Origin: Kingdonia uniflora
Taxonomy: Eukaryota; Streptophyta; Magnoliopsida; Ranunculales; Circaeasteraceae
DNA length: 64,000 bases
NCBI GenBank assembly: GCA_014058105.1
Contig: JACGCM010002435.1
Span: forward strand, 496,001 to 560,000
Reading direction: 5' to 3'
Part shown: positions 23,295-35,832 of the stretch, piece by piece
Layout of the letters: every line of letters begins with the position of its first letter
Position numbering within the stretch: position 1 is the first letter of the stretch
Notes under the pieces: model-generated
Databases searched by the model: none
Told to the model about the DNA's origin: nothing
Seen by the model: the letters and a program-made list of their open reading frames with translations, nothing else
Program-made: the position numbers and the translations under genes

Positions 23295-23948
23295 CTATAG
23301 TTCCCAGCTTATTATGGCCGGAAGTAGTCCCTTAATAATGCCCATTTGTGTACTCTTGTTTGCTACTAGTATCCAAACCCCTTGTCGAGCCCAAAAACTT
23401 TTAGTTGGAACATTGCGAACGCCACATGCCATCGTAAAAAAATGCCAAACTTGTTGTGCGATCTCTCCGTTTACGAGCAAATGGTTTAATGTTTCAATGT
23501 TACCCGAGTGGCAACATCTGCATTTGGATGTAACTGGTATCTGGTGCTGAAGGAGAGCATCTACCGTGATGACATTCTTCGATATTTTCCAGTTGTAGAC
23601 TTGAATTTTGGTAGGGAGAATTTTGAACCATATCCAGTCCATACGGCGTTGTACTTCTGCAATCTCTCTCCAAAATTACCATGCTAATTTTATCGTAAAG
23701 CTACCACTTTCAGAAGGACCCCATAGCGGCGTGTCGTGGCCAGATGATTCCAGTTCGTGTTCGTGTTGCAGAAGGTTCCTATTCCAGTTCATTCCATTCT
23801 TGATAATGTCTTTCACCATGATTGTCGGTGTACAGTCGATGTTCAGCAGGTCGGCGAGGTTGCCTTCCCCAGTCCAGTTGTCCAACCAGAAACTACAATT
23901 ACCTATTCCCAAACACCAAACTGTATTGGCTTGCACTGTTGCAATCAA
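23295..23948 (-). pseudogene. LINE C-terminal region with zinc-binding RT-associated domain
   Basis: Open 23676-23948 (NCSFWLDNWTGEGNLADLL) and 23295-23642 (KILPTKIQVYNWKISKNVITVDALLQ, then C-x-C-C-H-x-G-N-I-E-T-L-N-H-L). This is the zf-RVT pattern that follows RT in plant non-LTR elements. The two frames are offset near 23650. Confidence 0.8.
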
Positions 23949-24092
23949 GTTTCGAATACTTTTCCACAGCGAAGAGGTGTTTGATCAAAACCGAGAGAAG
24001 CCATCCTGTATTCTGTATTTTCTTTTTAGAAAACGAGTCCAGAGTGTGCCGGTATATAACACATTCCAGCATTTCCTGTGCTGGAAACTATA

Positions 24093-25210
24093 TTAGATTT
24101 TGTCGAGTTTTCGAATGCCGATTCCACCTTCGGCTTTGGGTAGACATATTTTATCCCATGAAACCCAGTGACGTTTATTTTTACCTTCAAAATTTTTCCA
24201 GAAGAAATTGCAGAACATGCTCTCCAGTTTTCGAATGACCGATTTTGGGACGTTGATACATGAGAGGAGGTGTATCGGCATGGAATTCAAGACATGGTAA
24301 ATCAGAATGAGTTTGCCCCCTTGAGATAGGAGCTTACTATGCCATCCTTCAATCCGTTGTTGTATCTTCGTGAGGAACGTTTCAAAGTGAGAGTGTCGAA
24401 CCTTGGCATAGCTGATGGGTGCCCCCAAATAAATCATAGGAAATAGCTTGGGTTGAAAACCACTCGTGGTTTGTATGATTTGTTTCCAAGCTCCTGTCGT
24501 AGTATGATGCACATAGACACAATTTTTCTCTTTATTGACCAATTGCCGAGAGAAGGCTTCATATCTTTCCATAAACTTCAACAGCCCTCGAAGAGAGGAT
24601 TGACTTCCATTAAGAAATACTCAAAAGTTATCCGCGTACAGCAGATGTGTGATCGAAAAACTGCCCCTAGAGGATTTAAAATTCCCAATCTTCCCGTCTG
24701 CAAAATACCTCGTTAGCCCCTTAGAGAGCGCTTCTTCTGCAATGATAAACAGTAAAGGCGAGAGGGTTTCCTTATGCCATAGACCTCTTGTCGACTTGAA
24801 AAATCCTTTGAAGACACAATGTAATACCCCCGAAAACCAAGGTGTCGCAAAACATTGTGAAAAGAGGTTTACACAGGTACTGTTAAAGCCAAATTTCCAA
24901 AGAACCATCCTGAGGAATCTCCAGTCCAGCCGGTCATACGCCTTGGTCATGTCCACCTTTATCATGATGTTATTGCCCCGTGTTTTTCTATGTAATTCCC
25001 CACCATTTCTTGGGTGAGAGTGATAGTATCGCTGATGTCCTTGCCTTGTATATAGGCTTTCTGATTACTTGAGATCATCTTGTACAACAGTGCACTCAAT
25101 CCCGTAGCAATGATTTTTGAGAAAATTTTATAGACCACTGAACAAAATTTGATTGGCCGAAAGTCACCCAATGTTATAGGCGTCTTGAATTTTGGGATAA
25201 GGGTCAGGAA
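24093..25210 (-). pseudogene. LINE reverse transcriptase
   Basis: Starts MGDFRPIKFCSVVYKIFSKIIA (25171), AYIQGKDISDTI, then MIKVDMTKAYDRLDWRFLR (24965), LSPLLFIIAEEALS, and the catalytic box reading YADN rather than YADD at about 24630-24640 (AAC for GAC, a single transition), soon followed by a stop. The frame continues at 24093-24581 with LFPMIYLGAPISYAK and KLILIYHVLNSMPIHL. Dead enzyme. Confidence 0.85.
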
Positions 25211-25255
25211 GGTGGAGGTATAGAATCGTGAAAGAGGTGCTCCATTGAAAAATTC

Positions 25256-26700
25256 TTATGCTGCCCCATGTAAGTCATCCTTAATGATATTCCAACATGT
25301 AGCATTGAAACTAGTGGAGAAACGGTCACTTCCGGGAGTGCTGTTAATGGGTATACTAAAAGTACTAGCTTTTAACTCCTCCATAGTTGGTGAGGTCGTA
25401 ATACAGTTGTTCTTATTTTCTGTAATAAACGTTGGGATGCAGTTGAGTAGTTCCAGGTCGGCTTGGGGTGGGGGTGCAGTGAACACATCCTTGTAGTACG
25501 TAATAGCTACTTTATGGATCATCCCAGTATCTTGCGTGTGGGTGCCATCAGGCGTTGTGAAATTCGAAAGAAAAGATCTTTTACTGTTGATCTGTGTTAC
25601 AGTGTAGAAAAACTGGGTATTTGCATCCCCAACTTGAATACATTTCACCCAGAACTGCTCCCTCTAAAAGATCTCCTCTTTGTGTACCATATCAGCGTGC
25701 TCTCTCTGCAAATTGCTAAGGTCCGCACTAACCTGTTCGTCCCACTCACCTTGTAGCATAAAATCCAGCTCTGTAATTTTGCCTTCAAACCACTTGATGT
25801 TTCGCGTAACATTTCCAAAAATTGTTTCATTCCATTCCCACAAGGCTGTCTTGACAACTTTTAGTTTGAATGTAAAAGAAGAGACAGAGTTTCCAAACAC
25901 ATCCGATGGCCAAGTTTCTTCGATAAGCTTAAGAAACATGGTATGAGTCGTCCACATTTTTAGAAATCTGAACTGTCGAGGGCCTTGATAAGCATTGTTC
26001 ATGAATAATAGAAGAAGAGGGGCGTGGTCTGAACAAACCCGTATAAGATGGTGAATCTCATGTACTGTGAACCCCATCACGAACGCAGCATTGACGAGTG
26101 TTCTATCTAGTCTTGCCCACTGCCATGACCTGCCCTGATGATTGCTGCACCAAGTGTACGCTGGATCCAAAAGCCAAGTATTCAATAACCTTGCAGCTTG
26201 TATCATATATTCAAATCACGTAACCTCACTGTAGCGTATTCTTCGACTATCTAGTCTCTCAGATTCATACCGGATAGTGTTAAAGTCCCCCAGTATACAC
26301 CAAGGTGTCGTAATGGTCTGGGCTAACAAACAATTGTCATCGCATAGAGATCGGCGTTTAGAACTCGCGCATTTTGCATAAATAATAGTCACTAGGGTAC
26401 TCCAGTTGTTGCTTAGTGCTATCATGCAGTGAATATATTGATTAGTAGAAGATAGAAACGTCACATCATAATCTTGTTTCTAGAAAATCTAAATTTTTCC
26501 GTTCTTGTCTTGATTGGACAAAAGAATTGCATTTTATTTAACTACATATGCTACCAATATGCGAGACATCTAAAAAAGGTTTTAACAGTACCATAATCAA
26601 AATTTTGTGTTGATGGATGCGCTCTTTGAAATGATTTATTGTCTTGGAGTTGCCAATGCCCCTGGAATTCCAAACGAGTAGCGGTCCGTCTACCATAGTT
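25256..26700 (-). pseudogene. LINE endonuclease and linker
   Basis: The endonuclease start LVWNSRGIGNSKTINHFK lies near 26640-26695. After stops near 26500-26560, TIIYAKC and PWCILGDFNTIR are at 26216-26464. 25664-26206 is open (YTWCSNHQGRSWQWARLDRT, then CSDHAPLLL with the final catalytic His). The linker at 25256-25648 (QVGDANTQFFYTV) leads to the RT. An APE-type endonuclease that nicks the target for target-primed reverse transcription. Confidence 0.85.
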
Positions 26701-26954
26701 TATTTTGGGGGTTGTCGAGCACTCTTACTCCTTGCGACCAAGCTGAAAGGCATCCACTATGGCCTTAATCGCACTTTCTTCATCGGAGTCCAATCCTTGC
26801 AAGTTGCCCCATCCATATCAGAGTGAAAACCTCATTCAAACTCGGTGTCGCAGGCTGCTGCAAGCTTGCCGTCAGACCCAAGGCTGTCAGCATCTACATT
26901 CTTGAGTTTGGTTGTTGCTGTATCTGTTGGGACTACCTCGTTCAGACTGCCCGA

Positions 26955-28110
26955 ATGAGGTATTGCTTTAATCTATGTATGTCTACGTAAGTAAAAAATT
27001 GAGTGGGAAAAAACTTGGAGGTTTTCATTGAATAGAAAATGATGCACATTGTATGGAGATGAAAATCACACTTTTGGAATAAAAAAAAGTGAGAATTTAA
27101 AATGGAGTTGTTAGGGACTTGACGATAATATCGTTTTAGTCGCCTAGTATTCAAAGGATTTGAGATATGAACTCTCTCCTCGGTCATGAGGTAATATGAT
27201 CCCAGGCTAGTGAGACTAGTAATAAGGAATAGACCCTCCTAATTATTTGCTAGTTTCCTAGCCTGTGGCTCTTTTCAGTGTGGAGGGATTTCGCGGAGGA
27301 CGAGATTGTCGATTTGGAAAGTATGGCTTCTGACTCGCCTGTTGTACGAACTGGCCAGCGTATGGTGATATTGACCTAGGTTAGCAATGGTGCATTCCCT
27401 AGTCTCATCGATGCAATTGAGGTTGCAGGCCAATTCGAACTCATTTTCTTCGTCAGTTAGCTCGTGATCTTTGACTTGATGATGGTATTCTATTGGAATG
27501 ATGGCTTTGTTCCTAAAGGCGAGGAGGAATGGGATAATGCCGGTTGAGTGACGTGGAGTTGTACAGTATGCCTATAAGACATGAGGAAGCTCTCGTACCC
27601 AATTTTTTTTTTTTTTTTGTGAGTGAAGCCACTTCTTGAGTCTATTCACGATGATTTTGCTTGTGATATCGGCTTAGCCATTAGCTTGAGAGTTGTAGGA
27701 GTTAGATGGTGAGTGGATGATATTGTGTTTGCTGAGGTAAGTTATGATTTTTTCTCCAACGAATTACGGCTCATTATCGATACGAATTAGGTGGCGGCAT
27801 CCGAACCGAGTAATTATTTGTGGCCAGATAAATGAGATAACCTCTTCTTATCGGGTTTGACAGAGTAGAACTGCTTCTATCCATTTTATAAAATAATCTA
27901 GGTATCGGCGGTTAATTGGAGAATGAGGAAATTCGCCGACAAGATTGAGCGCCCATCTTTTAAATGGCCAAAACACCTTGCTTGTACGTAGTTCGAGCAC
28001 AGAGGCGCTTATCATTTGTTCATGTTGCTGACATATACCACATTTGTGTGAGTACTCTTTTGCTTGCTTGCGCATGCCTGGCCAAATTATTCCTTGGGTA
28101 ATTGCTCTGT
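26955..28110 (-). pseudogene. pol: Integrase of element B
   Basis: C-terminal end near 27120-27200 (LNTRRLKRYYRQ). Core remnants at 27600-27900. At 27848-28075 there is an open frame from the zinc region: MRKQAKEYSHKCGICQQH, LRTSKVFWPFKRWALNLVGEFPHS, YFIKWIEAVLLCQTR. Stops occur throughout. The LINE separates this from B's repeat array. Confidence 0.8.
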
Positions 28111-28199
28111 ATGCGAGTGATCAACTTGCGGCTTGGGAGCTACAAGTTCCTTTATGTAAATCTCTAAGTATCTCACCTGCTTTCTTTCTGGAGAGACAC

Positions 28200-29420
28200 T
28201 TGAGGTAAGGCCCCATAACTGAACGACGATATAAATAACCATTTTGATTTGTGTAGCACTTCGAGTTATCGATCAGCAATCGACGCTCCTTTGGATTTGT
28301 TGGAAGGGGTCCTTACATTCATTGTTGGTACCAAGGTAGGCAAGGAAGGAACTTCGCCAATCATCGTCTTCCCTTTTATCGCCCCCAGTGTTGATCGTCC
28401 ATAGAGAAATAATATAAATGCTGGAGTTTGATATTACTTCGATCTGAAGATATCAAGCTTCTGTTTCCAAGACCCCGACTAAATATTCCATGGAATCGGC
28501 CTGCCTATTTTCTCCTCGAGGAAGATAATCAGGAGTTGTTTGTGCGAACTTGCTCATCCTATCTGCAACAAGGGCTACATATTCGATCATCTTGCCATTT
28601 TTCTTGTATTGTTCAGAGTAATAGTTGACGTTGAGTTGTAAATCTCTGTAAACTAAGAGTTCTGGGATGCTCAAGTGCGAGGTCGAGTCCATGAATAAGA
28701 GCTTCGTATTCGATGACATTGTTGGAGGCTTCAAAATCTAAGCAGATTAATTTCTCAATTCTGTCGTTGGATGGGGTAGTCAATACGATTCTAATTCTTG
28801 ACCCTGCGGGTCCTGCTGATCCATCTGTAAAAAGTCTTTAACCTTTCGTTGTAATCTATTCAGCTTGCTCGTCAAATACTTTGGTGGGTAGATCTTTTGC
28901 AATTCCTTCTGCGAAGTCTAGATCATGCTCCTCCTACTTGGGATCTTCCACTGGAATATCTGTGAGAAACTTTGCAACGGCCTGACCCTTTTCGAATTGG
29001 CATTGTTCAAGCTTGATATCATGTTCTCCCAAACTGGCTGACCATTGTTACACTCTCCTAAATTTCTTTTTTTTTGACCAAACTTCTTAGAGTGGGTATT
29101 TCATCATAACTTTGACTGAATGAGCTTAGAAGTAGTGCTTAAGTTTCTGCGAAGTGTAAACAAGAGTTTGAAAAAGCCTATCGATTTTAGAATGCCTCAT
29201 TTCTGCTGGAGTGAGGGTTTTGCTGATAAAGTAGGCAGGTTTCTTAATTTTTCCTTTTAGTCGAATAAGAACCGAGCTTATTGAAATATTTGTAACTGCT
29301 AGGTAGATTATCAGTTCCACATTATCTATCGGGGTGCTCATTATGAGAGACTTCCCCAAATAGGTTTGAGATCCTGAAAAGCTGCCTCGCATTCTGATGT
29401 CCATTGGATCTCTTCATTTG
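28200..29420 (-). pseudogene. pol: RNase H and second RNase H of element B
   Basis: RNase H at 29126-29404 (PIDNVELIIYLAVTNISISSVLIRL, RHSKIDRLFQTLVYTSQKLKHYF). The second RNase H lies about 28453-28850: VYRDLQLNVNYYSEQYKKNGKM and LPRGENRQADSMEYL, with the first part in another frame (NTKLLFMDS is the shadow of the NNVxEYEAL segment). Same order as in A and D. Confidence 0.8.
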
Positions 29421-30330
29421 GCAAAATTTTTCCTCATTTTGTACAACCGCAGAGTAGTAGGAACAACTAATAACAGCGATCTAAAGATTATGAAATGAAT
29501 CGGTTGAAAGAGGTAATCTTGCCGGCAAGTTTCTATACGTCTTTTGTCATCTTTGGAGATGGTATGTGGAGGAGACCCCAAATTTAATCTCGATCGGCCT
29601 CAATCCCTTTTTTGCTGATGAGATGGTTAAGGAATCAGCTTAAATGTACTCTAAATTGATACTTATCAGGATTGAGTCACATCCTGTAAGATCGAAGAAT
29701 GTTGAGTATTGTGTTAAGATCTGTAATGTGGTTGACTGACTATTTGCTCTTGCAAATGATTTCGTCAATGTAGAATTCTACGGCATTCCCAAGATATGCT
29801 TTGAACATTATAGTCATTAACCGTTGATAAGTCACTCCTGCATTTTTGACTCCGAAGGGCATGATAGTTATAAAGTCCTCTTTCATTGATTAAAGTAGTA
29901 TTTTCTTGATTTTCTTTCAAGAGTAGAATATAATTGAATCTAGAAGCAGCGTCTATCACAGATAGGAGTTTATGACCTGCTATAGAATCTAGGTTTTAAT
30001 GGATATTAGGAAGAGGGAAATTGTTCTTTGGAGTGTGTTTGCTTAGATCTGTGAAATCTATACAAACTCTGACTTTTCCATTCAATTTTGGGACGGAGAC
30101 GATGTTGGATATCGAATCAGGATATTTTACATCTTGAATGAATCCCACTTTGACCAATTTCTCAATTTCCATTTTAACTTCATCTCGAAGGCGAGGTGAT
30201 AGTCGTCACTATTTATGTTTAACAGCCGTGACATTGATGTGGATGGCCAATTTGTGACGTGGCGTGGCCGTATCGACCCAAAGCATCTCATTGAAATTCC
30301 ATGCAAAAACGTCTTGATTTAGTTGTAAGA
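29420..30330 (-). pseudogene. pol: Reverse transcriptase of element B
   Basis: VPKLNGKV-type motif near 30080, SRFNYILLLKENQENT (about 29900-29950), a short deletion in the MPFGLKNAGATY region (about 29850), catalytic box near 29765 reading YIDE instead of YIDD, then ICKSK and a stop. Same domain order as in A. Confidence 0.8.
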
Positions 30331-31012
30331 ACTGAATGAGAGTATCCTTATACTGCTGGACCAGCTTGGTACCAATAAAAGTACCTCTGCTAGGTCAATT
30401 AATGTTGAGTTATTATGTAGGCTCTGTTGTTGAAGGTTGATCATCAAGGTGATCAGCTCTCTAAAATTGCTATGCCGCGTATCTGTCAGAGGTATTTAGA
30501 ATGGCTGAGACGGTAATTTTGCAAGCTCGAGAAATTTTTTGACTACCCTTAATTTCATAGATACTATCATTGTGTTTAAAGTAGAGTGCTTGATGATAGG
30601 TGGAAGCGATTACTTCCATGTTATGAATCCTGCAGTGGCCCATAATCTTGAGATAATGAGATTTGGTGTTAATCACGTAGAAGATGATGTCGATGGTGAC
30701 TGGTCATATGGTAATTGATAAGGTAATCTTGCCTATTCTCTCTTATTTAGAACCATTGAATCCACCGATATTTGTGTCGCTTGGAATAACTTGATCGGTC
30801 AATTCTATTTAGTCGATAGTACTCTGAAAAAGAATCTCAATAGCGCTACCGGTATCGATCATCATTTTGTGCATGGCAAACTATCTTAAGCATAATGACT
30901 AATGCATCATGATGTGGAAAATTTTCATGACTAATGTCACAATCTTCAAGAGGGATCCTAAGACGGCGATTGCTCGACTCAGGTAAAAGCTTGGTTTTTT
31001 TATCTTGAGGTA
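30330..31012 (-). pseudogene. pol: Protease and linker of element B
   Basis: The linker at 30470-30676 (NMEVIASTYHQALYFKHNDSIYEIKG) is homologous to 60376-60600 in D. The protease active-site region lies at about 30840-30870 but the DTG box is not clean. VKYLYHMYHSNMIKINQITNS at 31050-31120 precedes it at the gag end. Confidence 0.65.
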
Positions 31013-32714
31013 TGAGATTGCAACATTCTGATAGTCTCCTACGCTTGAATTAACATGAGTTGGTGATCTGATTGATTTTAATCATGTTGCTGTGGTACAT
31101 ATGGTAGAGATATTTCACTTCAGCTTGATCTTCGACCTGGACTACTTCGAACTGCGTCTTATAGCTGCCATCCTTATATGATTCCAGGTCGATAATATAT
31201 TCGAATATCCATCCCTCCTTGAAAATGAATTCTAGCAACCTCTGTAAAACATATCAGTTATCAGTAGAATGATGGTTTACCTTGTGATGCATACAGTACA
31301 GGAGGTTTTCGATTGTTTCCAATGGTTGAGAGGGACGGTATTGAAAAATTGCGAAGATTCAAACATTAATCCTAGGGAAGATCAGTTTGGGTAGTGAACC
31401 GCCGCTTTGTGGATTGCCAATGCTTCCCTTAGAGCGCTTTTAATCACCCTGATACTCCTTTGGTTTAGTATTTTGATCTGTGGAAGGACCTTTCGTGGTT
31501 AGGAAGGATTTCATAGATTTATGCCTTCCAAACATCATCCTTTCTAGGTCGATATAACCATTGATCTTGGTGATTATATCCTCCAAGGTTGCAGGTTAAT
31601 TAAGGAAGAGGTATTCTTTGACCTTGTAGTCAAGCTTGTAACAAATATTTTCTTATCGAAGTTGTCTACTTTACGCGTGAGCTCTAAAAAATTCTTTGCA
31701 AAATCCTCGACTTCTCTCTATGTGATTATTTAAGACTAATAAGAGAATATAAATTCTCCTCTTTGTCTCTGCTGTGAACATACATATTAATGAATTATTT
31801 TTGCAGCTGATTGAATGTGTGTATAGAATCTTCATGTAAAGAGTGGAACCACCAGAGTGGAACCACCAGAGTGGTTCTTCTTGTAGACTTGTTGTGAACA
31901 AATGGCAGAGGATGTGGTTGAGATTGAATTACAACCCCAATAAATCTCGGTATTGTTGAATGTGCTCCTTTGGATCGGTGCCCTTGTATTTACAAATTTT
32001 CGGAATATGGAAACCTTTGGGCATTTTGATATCAAATAGTTATTTGGCAATTGGACTTCCTTATAACTTGGTAAGGTCGCCTGTAGTGCCCATAACTAGT
32101 GCTTTGATGAACTCCTTGACGCGCTGATAAATATGCTCTTCTGTGACATATTGACGTGTCGGTTGAGCGGCTTGACTAGGAGGGTGATGACTGTGGGTAC
32201 CGGTACCTTCACTCAAATGATCATGTGCTAGAATTCGAGGTTGAGGTCGCTGTCCTTCCTTCTGACGTTTGAAAAATCAATGACCTCGGCTGATTTTGGA
32301 TTGAACTTTACCACCCAAATGAATAGAAGGTTGATGTTCGTGCTAAATATTTCTGGAAATAGCTTTGCTGGTGGATCCTTGAGGTCCCAACCTTTTCTTT
32401 GCAGACACCGATGAGGTTTCTGGCAATTGATCGCGATCCCTTGTTGGAGAAGCCTATTGAGTGTCTTGCAGAGCTTGTAAGGTAGTCTATATGGTTGTCA
32501 TTTGGTATTTATGTCATTTGAACGCTGTCAAATGAGCTTGTCACTCAGCTTCGAGCACCTTCTCGTAGAGCTCTTGGTCAAGAGTTAACTAACGTTCAAG
32601 ATTATTTTATTTCTCTATTTTGGTGTGGAGATTCACTCGTAGAACTCTAAGTTGTTCCGGTTCAACTGAAAGATCGAGCTGGATTCTGGTTGTTGGTCGT
32701 CTGGAAGTGACCTT
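31013..32714 (-). pseudogene. gag: gag of element B
   Basis: The start codon is lost: where D has ATG (62672-62674) B has AAG at 32712-32714, followed by VTSRRPTTRIQLDLSVEPEQL. Middle of gag at 31900-32050 (TEEHIQQ-type remnant). The C-terminal part near 31050-31240 holds LEFIFKEGWIFEYIIDLE, the conserved end of Tat gag after a Cys-His cluster. Encodes the particle protein; many stops. Confidence 0.75.
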
Positions 32715-32774
32715 GATTGAAATTTGCAGTAGTGTGAATGTATACTTTAGGATATCGTCGAAATATTTTCCTTC

Positions 32775-32791
32775 CCACATACAGCTCCAAA
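32775..32791 (-). other. Primer binding site of element B
   Basis: On the minus strand, directly after the LTR, it reads TTTGGAGCTGTATGTGG, a decayed form of the PBS seen at 62735-62751. It marks the 5' side of B as the right side. Confidence 0.65.
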
Positions 32792-33407
32792 TGTAATGGC
32801 CTAATTCTGTAAGCTCAAAATGGATTGGAATTAGCTCTTGCACCATTGTTCCTGTGATAAAAAACTAATGTGAAATAAGAAATGTTACAGGTGATTTAGC
32901 TTGGAAAAGCTCTGAATAGGTTAAAAACCACGACCTCAAGTTGAGGGTTTTTGTAATTGTGACTTTCATTGCTTGAGGCTGATATCTTATTACAAGTGAT
33001 CTCTTGAACTTGAAATACTTGATCTTGTAAATAAGAAGTTTGGGTATTTAAGAATCTAGAAAATGAAGTTTCCTTGGTGATTTATCGCATCTTTTCCTTG
33101 GTTTTTGTCTCTTTTGGAATTTTTTCTTTTTATACGCCTTTTCTATAGTTCTTTATCGTGTTAAGGCATATTCTCTGAACAAAGTGGTAAGTGGCGGTTG
33201 ACTGAGCTACTGTTGAGTTCATGAGGGATAAGTATTTTTGACTTGCTCATGTTTTTCTGTTGAGCTCGACCCATGTTCTTCATCAGTTTGTGGCGTAAGT
33301 GTCAATACTGACTATTTATGTCACATGTAGAATGCGTGAGTCTTATATGGAGGCAGCTCTAACTGGAAATAGATCGAATTGGGTTAGTTGAGGGATAAGT
33401 CCTTATA
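32792..33407 (-). repeat. Right (5') LTR of element B
   Basis: 616 bp, TGTAATGGCC to CCTTATA. The minus-strand TATA-like box GTATAAAAAG at 33126-33135 would drive the genomic transcript. Confidence 0.92.
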
Positions 33408-33412
33408 GGTAT
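33408..33412. repeat. Target-site duplication of element B, right copy (GGTAT)
   Basis: Partner of 14748-14752; see that entry. Confidence 0.65.
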
Positions 33413-33660
33413 TACTTGGAATAACTTGATCGGCCAATCCCATTTAGTCGATTATACTCTGAAAGAGAATCTCAATATTGCTTCCAGTATCGATCATCAT
33501 TGTGTGCATGACAAACTTCTTAATCTTCAGCATTATGACTAATGCATCTTGATGTGAAAATTTTTCGTGACTAATATTGTAATCTTTGAATGAGATCCCA
33601 AGCCGGCGATTGCTCGACTCCGGTAAATGTTTCACTTCTTTATCTTAAGGTGTGAGATCG
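33413..33660 (-). pseudogene. pol: Protease of element A, resumed after B
   Basis: Frame 33444-33635 reads LPESSNRRLGISFKDYN, then ALVIMLKIKKFVMHTMMIDTGSNIEILF. DTGS is the aspartic-protease active site, intact here. It continues the linker cut at 14752. Confidence 0.8.
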
Positions 33661-34861
33661 CAGCATTCCGACAGTCTCTGGTGTTTGAATCAACAAGAGT
33701 TGGTGATTTGAAGGATTTTGATCATGTTACTGTGGTACATATGGTAGAGATGTTTCTCCTCAACTTGATCTTCAACCTGAACTACTTCGAGCTGCTTCTT
33801 ATGGCCACCATCCTTGTATGGTTCCAGGTCAATAATGTATTTGTACATCCATCCCTCCTTAAAAATTAATTCTAGCAACCTCTGTAAAACATAGCAGTTG
33901 TTAGTAAAATGATGGCTTACCTTGTGATGCATGTAGTACGAGCAACTCTCGATTGGTTTTAATTGTTAAGAGGGACAATATAACATATCCTTTGAGAGGA
34001 CTAGAAAAATTGTGAAGATTCAAACATTCATCTTTGGGAGGACCAGTTTGGGTAGTAAACTGTCTTTCCAGGGATTGCCAGTATTTCCCTTAGAGCGCTT
34101 TTGATCACCCTGATCCTTCTTTGGTTCAGTGTTTTACTCTATGGATGGGACATTTATGGTTAGGATAAATTTTGTAGATTTATGCCTTTTGGACATCATC
34201 CTTTCTGGTTGACATAACCATTGGCCTTGGCTATCATATCCTCTAAGGTCGCAGGTTTGTTAAGGAAGAGGTACTCTTTTGCCTTGTAGTCGAGCTAGTG
34301 CACATTGGTGAAAGCAGTAACAACTATTTTCTAATTGGGATTGTCTACTTTACGCCCGAGCTCCAAAAACTTCTTTGCGAAAACCTCAGGTTTTTCTTCG
34401 TGTAACTGTTTAGGTCTAATAAGAGAATATAAATTCTTCTTTCTCTCGGTTGTGAGCATACGTCTTGATAAATGATTTATGCAGCTGATCAAATGTGAGT
34501 ATGGAATCTTCAGGTAAAGAATGGAACTACGGGAGCGGTTCTTCTTGTAGACTTGTTGCGAACAAATGGCAGAGGATGTGGTTGAGATTGGAGTACAACT
34601 CTAGCGAATCACGATATTGTTGAATATGCTTATCTGTATCTGTGCCCTTGTATTTATGAATTTTTGGAGTATAGAAACCTTTCGGCATTTCCATGTCGAA
34701 TAGTTCTTTGGCAATCAGACTTCCCTGTAACTTGGTATGGTTGTCTGCCGTACCCAAAGCTTGTGCTTTGATTAACTCCTTGATGCGCTAATCCATGTAC
34801 ACTTATGTGACATATTGACGTGTCGATTGAGTGGCTTAACGAGGAGGTTGTGGATTGTGAG
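33661..34861 (-). pseudogene. gag: gag of element A, C-terminal and middle part; N-terminus missing
   Basis: 33690-33932 reads MHHKVSHHFTNNCYVLQRLLELIFKEGW (Cys-His cluster of Tat gag without a classical knuckle). 34527-34757 is open: LFDMEMPKGFYTPKIHKYKGTDTDKHIQQYRDSLELY, the central Ty3-type gag core. The frame is cut at 34861 by D. The sequence that should follow (cognate of 62150-62674) is absent from A. Confidence 0.8.
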
Positions 34862-35475
34862 TGTAATAGCCCATTTCCGCAAGCTCGAGTTGGCTCAGAA
34901 TTAGCTCTTATTCCAATGCTCCTGTGTCAAAAACTAATGTAAGATTATAAATGACACAAGTGATTTAGCATGGAAAACCTCTGAATAGGTAAAAAACCAC
35001 GACCTCGAGTTGATGGATTTAGTAATAATGACTTTTATTACTTGAGGCTGATATCTTATTACAAGTGATCACTCAAACTTAACATACTTGATCTCGTAAA
35101 TAAGAATTTTGGTGTTTTGAGAATCTTGAAAATATAGTTTTCTTGGTGATTTCACGTATCTTTTTGTGGTCCTTGCCTTTTTTAGAACTTTTTCTTTATA
35201 TAGGCCTTGTCCGTAGTTCTTTATCATGCTGAAGCACATTCTTCGAACAATGTGGTAAGTAGTGTTTGATTGAGTAACTGTTGAGTTCATGAGAGACATG
35301 CGTCTTTGAGTTGTTTATGTTATTCTATTATGCCTGACCCGCATTTTTCACCAGTTCGTGGTGTAGGTGTCAATGCTAACTATTTATGTCACATGTAGAA
35401 TGCGTAAGTCTGATATGGAGGTAGTTCGAACTAGAAATAATTCGAATTGGGTTAGATCGAGGGATAGGACCTATA
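34862..35475 (-). repeat. Left (3') LTR of element D
   Basis: 614 bp, TGTAATAGCC to ACCTATA. The minus-strand TATA box CTATATAAAG lies near 35194-35203. The PPT follows at 35476-35487 (minus strand CGAAGGGGTGAT). Confidence 0.9.
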
Positions 35476-35734
35476 ATCACCCCTTCGTACTTGAAGTCAC
35501 GACTGGCATTGGTTGAGAAAGAATATGTGGGTATATGGGTTTTGGAAGTTGAAAAGGAAGGAAGTATTAATGTGAATTTGGCTGTATGGAAAATGTGTAT
35601 ATTTTTATAGAGGGATGTTTGTGTATTGAATGAGGATGGGAATTTTGATGTATGCGATGCTTGGGGTTTTGAAAGCTTTATCTATTTTGAATGATGACGC
35701 TTGGGAAACATACATGTACATTAAATATTAGGGT

Positions 35735-35744
35735 TATATAAATA
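35735..35744 (+). promoter_or_regulatory. TATA box of ORF alpha, element D
   Basis: TATATAAATA, 89 bp before the alpha ATG; conserved in A and B. Confidence 0.55.
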
Positions 35745-35832
35745 ATACCTGTACCGAGGATTGCTGTAAAGTACATTGTTTGTTACAAAATTTCTCTAGA
35801 AGCCTAGGTTAACAATGGTGAAGACTCGGAGA

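Larger units (their letters stand above)
22508..26950 (-). mobile_element. Plant L1-type LINE inserted in element B
   Basis: Minus strand; the 3' end is a run of eight A (T on the plus strand, 22508-22515) with AATAAAATAA shortly before. Domains in order: endonuclease (about 26000-26700), RT (about 24090-25200), zinc-finger RT-associated region (about 23300-23900), RNase H (about 22599-23141). About 250 bp upstream of the endonuclease remain and ORF1 is essentially missing, so it is 5' truncated at about 26945-26955. Flanks 'ggtagtatt' (22501-22509) and 'gaggtatt' (26946-26953) may be a decayed target-site duplication. Confidence 0.85.
14753..33407 (-). mobile_element. Element B: complete-ended Tat retrotransposon in A, carrying a LINE
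   Basis: Both LTRs are 616 bp and resemble each other more than those of A or D (for example 'agaagtttgggtatttaagaat' in both). The order on the minus strand is LTR, PBS, gag, protease, RT, RNase H, second RNase H, integrase, repeats, antisense block, PPT, LTR. Without the LINE of about 4.4 kb the element is about 14.2 kb. It has the best-kept copies of alpha and of the gamma domain, but gag-pol is full of stops. Confidence 0.9.

Noticed and set aside
23233..25756. Several plus-strand frames of 80-160 codons
   Set aside because: All lie opposite the LINE endonuclease, RT and zinc-finger regions, which have clear motifs on the minus strand.
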